Source: RYN-230 sp963782185 (GTDB lineage Bacteria > Actinomycetota > Actinomycetes > Streptosporangiales > Streptosporangiaceae). Taken from it: a stretch of 64,000 nt of DNA. A model generated the notes under the pieces. The model saw only the letters and a program-made list of their open reading frames with translations. It did no database searches and was not told the DNA's origin. Below, in pieces: positions 63,800-64,000 of this stretch. The stretch's first letter is position 1, and each line of letters starts with the position of its first letter. Position numbers and translations under genes: made by a program. The DNA lies in assembly GCA_963782185.1 (NCBI GenBank), contig CAWAJB010000007.1, forward strand, positions 310,001 through 374,000. The letters run 5' to 3'.

Positions 63800-64000
63800 A
63801 TGCGTGACTCACGGGCGAGCAGATCGCCCAGGTAGACAACGCTGACCCGTTCGCGGCCCCGGTGTGGCGGTCCCCGGTGCACCGCACCCCCGAATGGATC
63901 ATCTGGCTCGTCCAGCTCATCCGGCTGCTGGTCCGGGTGATCTGGTTCCTGATCCGCCATCCGCTGCTCGACGCGGCGGCCGGGCTCGTGGTCGCTCACC
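63800..64000 (+). pseudogene. N-terminus of FtsK/SpoIIIE-type Tra protein (3' partial)
   Basis: After ATG 63800 a one-base shift leads into EQIAQVDNADPFAAPVWRSP, VHRTPEWIIWLVQLIRLLVR, then VIWFLIRHPLLDAAAGLVVA, running off the window. The short polar start, WRSPxxRTPE motif and paired hydrophobic segments are typical of the N-terminal membrane part of TraSA-like proteins, the single FtsK-type DNA pump that moves double-stranded DNA in actinomycete conjugation. The motor domain would lie beyond position 64000. Confidence 0.65.

Overview
The window is high-GC actinobacterial DNA. The evidence is the codon bias towards G or C at third positions, the cluster of large ATP-binding LuxR (LAL, MalT-like) regulators, the SAM-methyltransferase family with a YDYxLGGKDN signature, dodecin, PPK2 and a pSAM2-like integrative element. 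The exact genus cannot be read from the sequence; a soil member of the Streptosporangiales or a relative would fit.

Region 1 (0-12.8 kb) is a tandem array of four full-length LAL regulators plus one internally deleted copy. Small divergent proteins of 70-80 residues sit at both ends, and an inverted-repeat motif (CACCCT-N4-AGGGTGATTC type) recurs in the intergenic gaps. Region 2 (13-24 kb) has a tail-to-tail fusion of two truncated genes, a membrane protein/winged-helix operon with an operator-like repeat cluster, a GH3 beta-glucosidase whose signal peptide is out of frame, an ISNCY-type IS flanked by CTAG, a broken methyltransferase, and housekeeping-like genes (DUF1801, dodecin, PPK2, alpha/beta hydrolase, UPF0158). 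Region 3 (24-48 kb) has an IS1182-type element inserted cleanly in a hypothetical gene, then VOC, SnoaL-like, methyltransferase, TreT-like GT4, STAS, a broken response-regulator/thioredoxin-reductase fusion, a secreted S33 peptidase, a decayed amidohydrolase, an IS5-like transposase, DUF3500, a fungal-motif GH15 glucoamylase, MazEF, a conserved protein of unknown function, a methyltransferase, a TmrB-like ATPase, an oxidoreductase and MsrA.

Region 4 (48.24-64 kb, running off the end) looks like an actinomycete integrative and conjugative element (AICE). It starts at a 45-nt 3' fragment of tRNA-Arg(CCG) on the minus strand, oriented as expected for the int-distal attachment scar. Next comes a lower-GC cargo zone: a membrane protein, a kelch/Ig-like surface protein, a coiled-coil protein, a 302-bp TIR element, a complete ABC-3C three-component conflict system (effector, middle component, DUF2326-type ATPase) and a PadR/GT2 pair. 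Then comes the element's control and transfer module: a Pif-like Nudix hydrolase, an HTH-TPR regulator, an anti-sigma-like ATPase, a KorSA-like GntR regulator with three matching operators, Pra and the start of an FtsK/Tra protein. Int, Xis and Rep would lie beyond 64 kb.

Many reading frames are broken by single-base shifts, most densely at 59.9-63.9 kb. Either this DNA is decaying or the assembly carries uncorrected indels; the two cannot be separated from the sequence alone.
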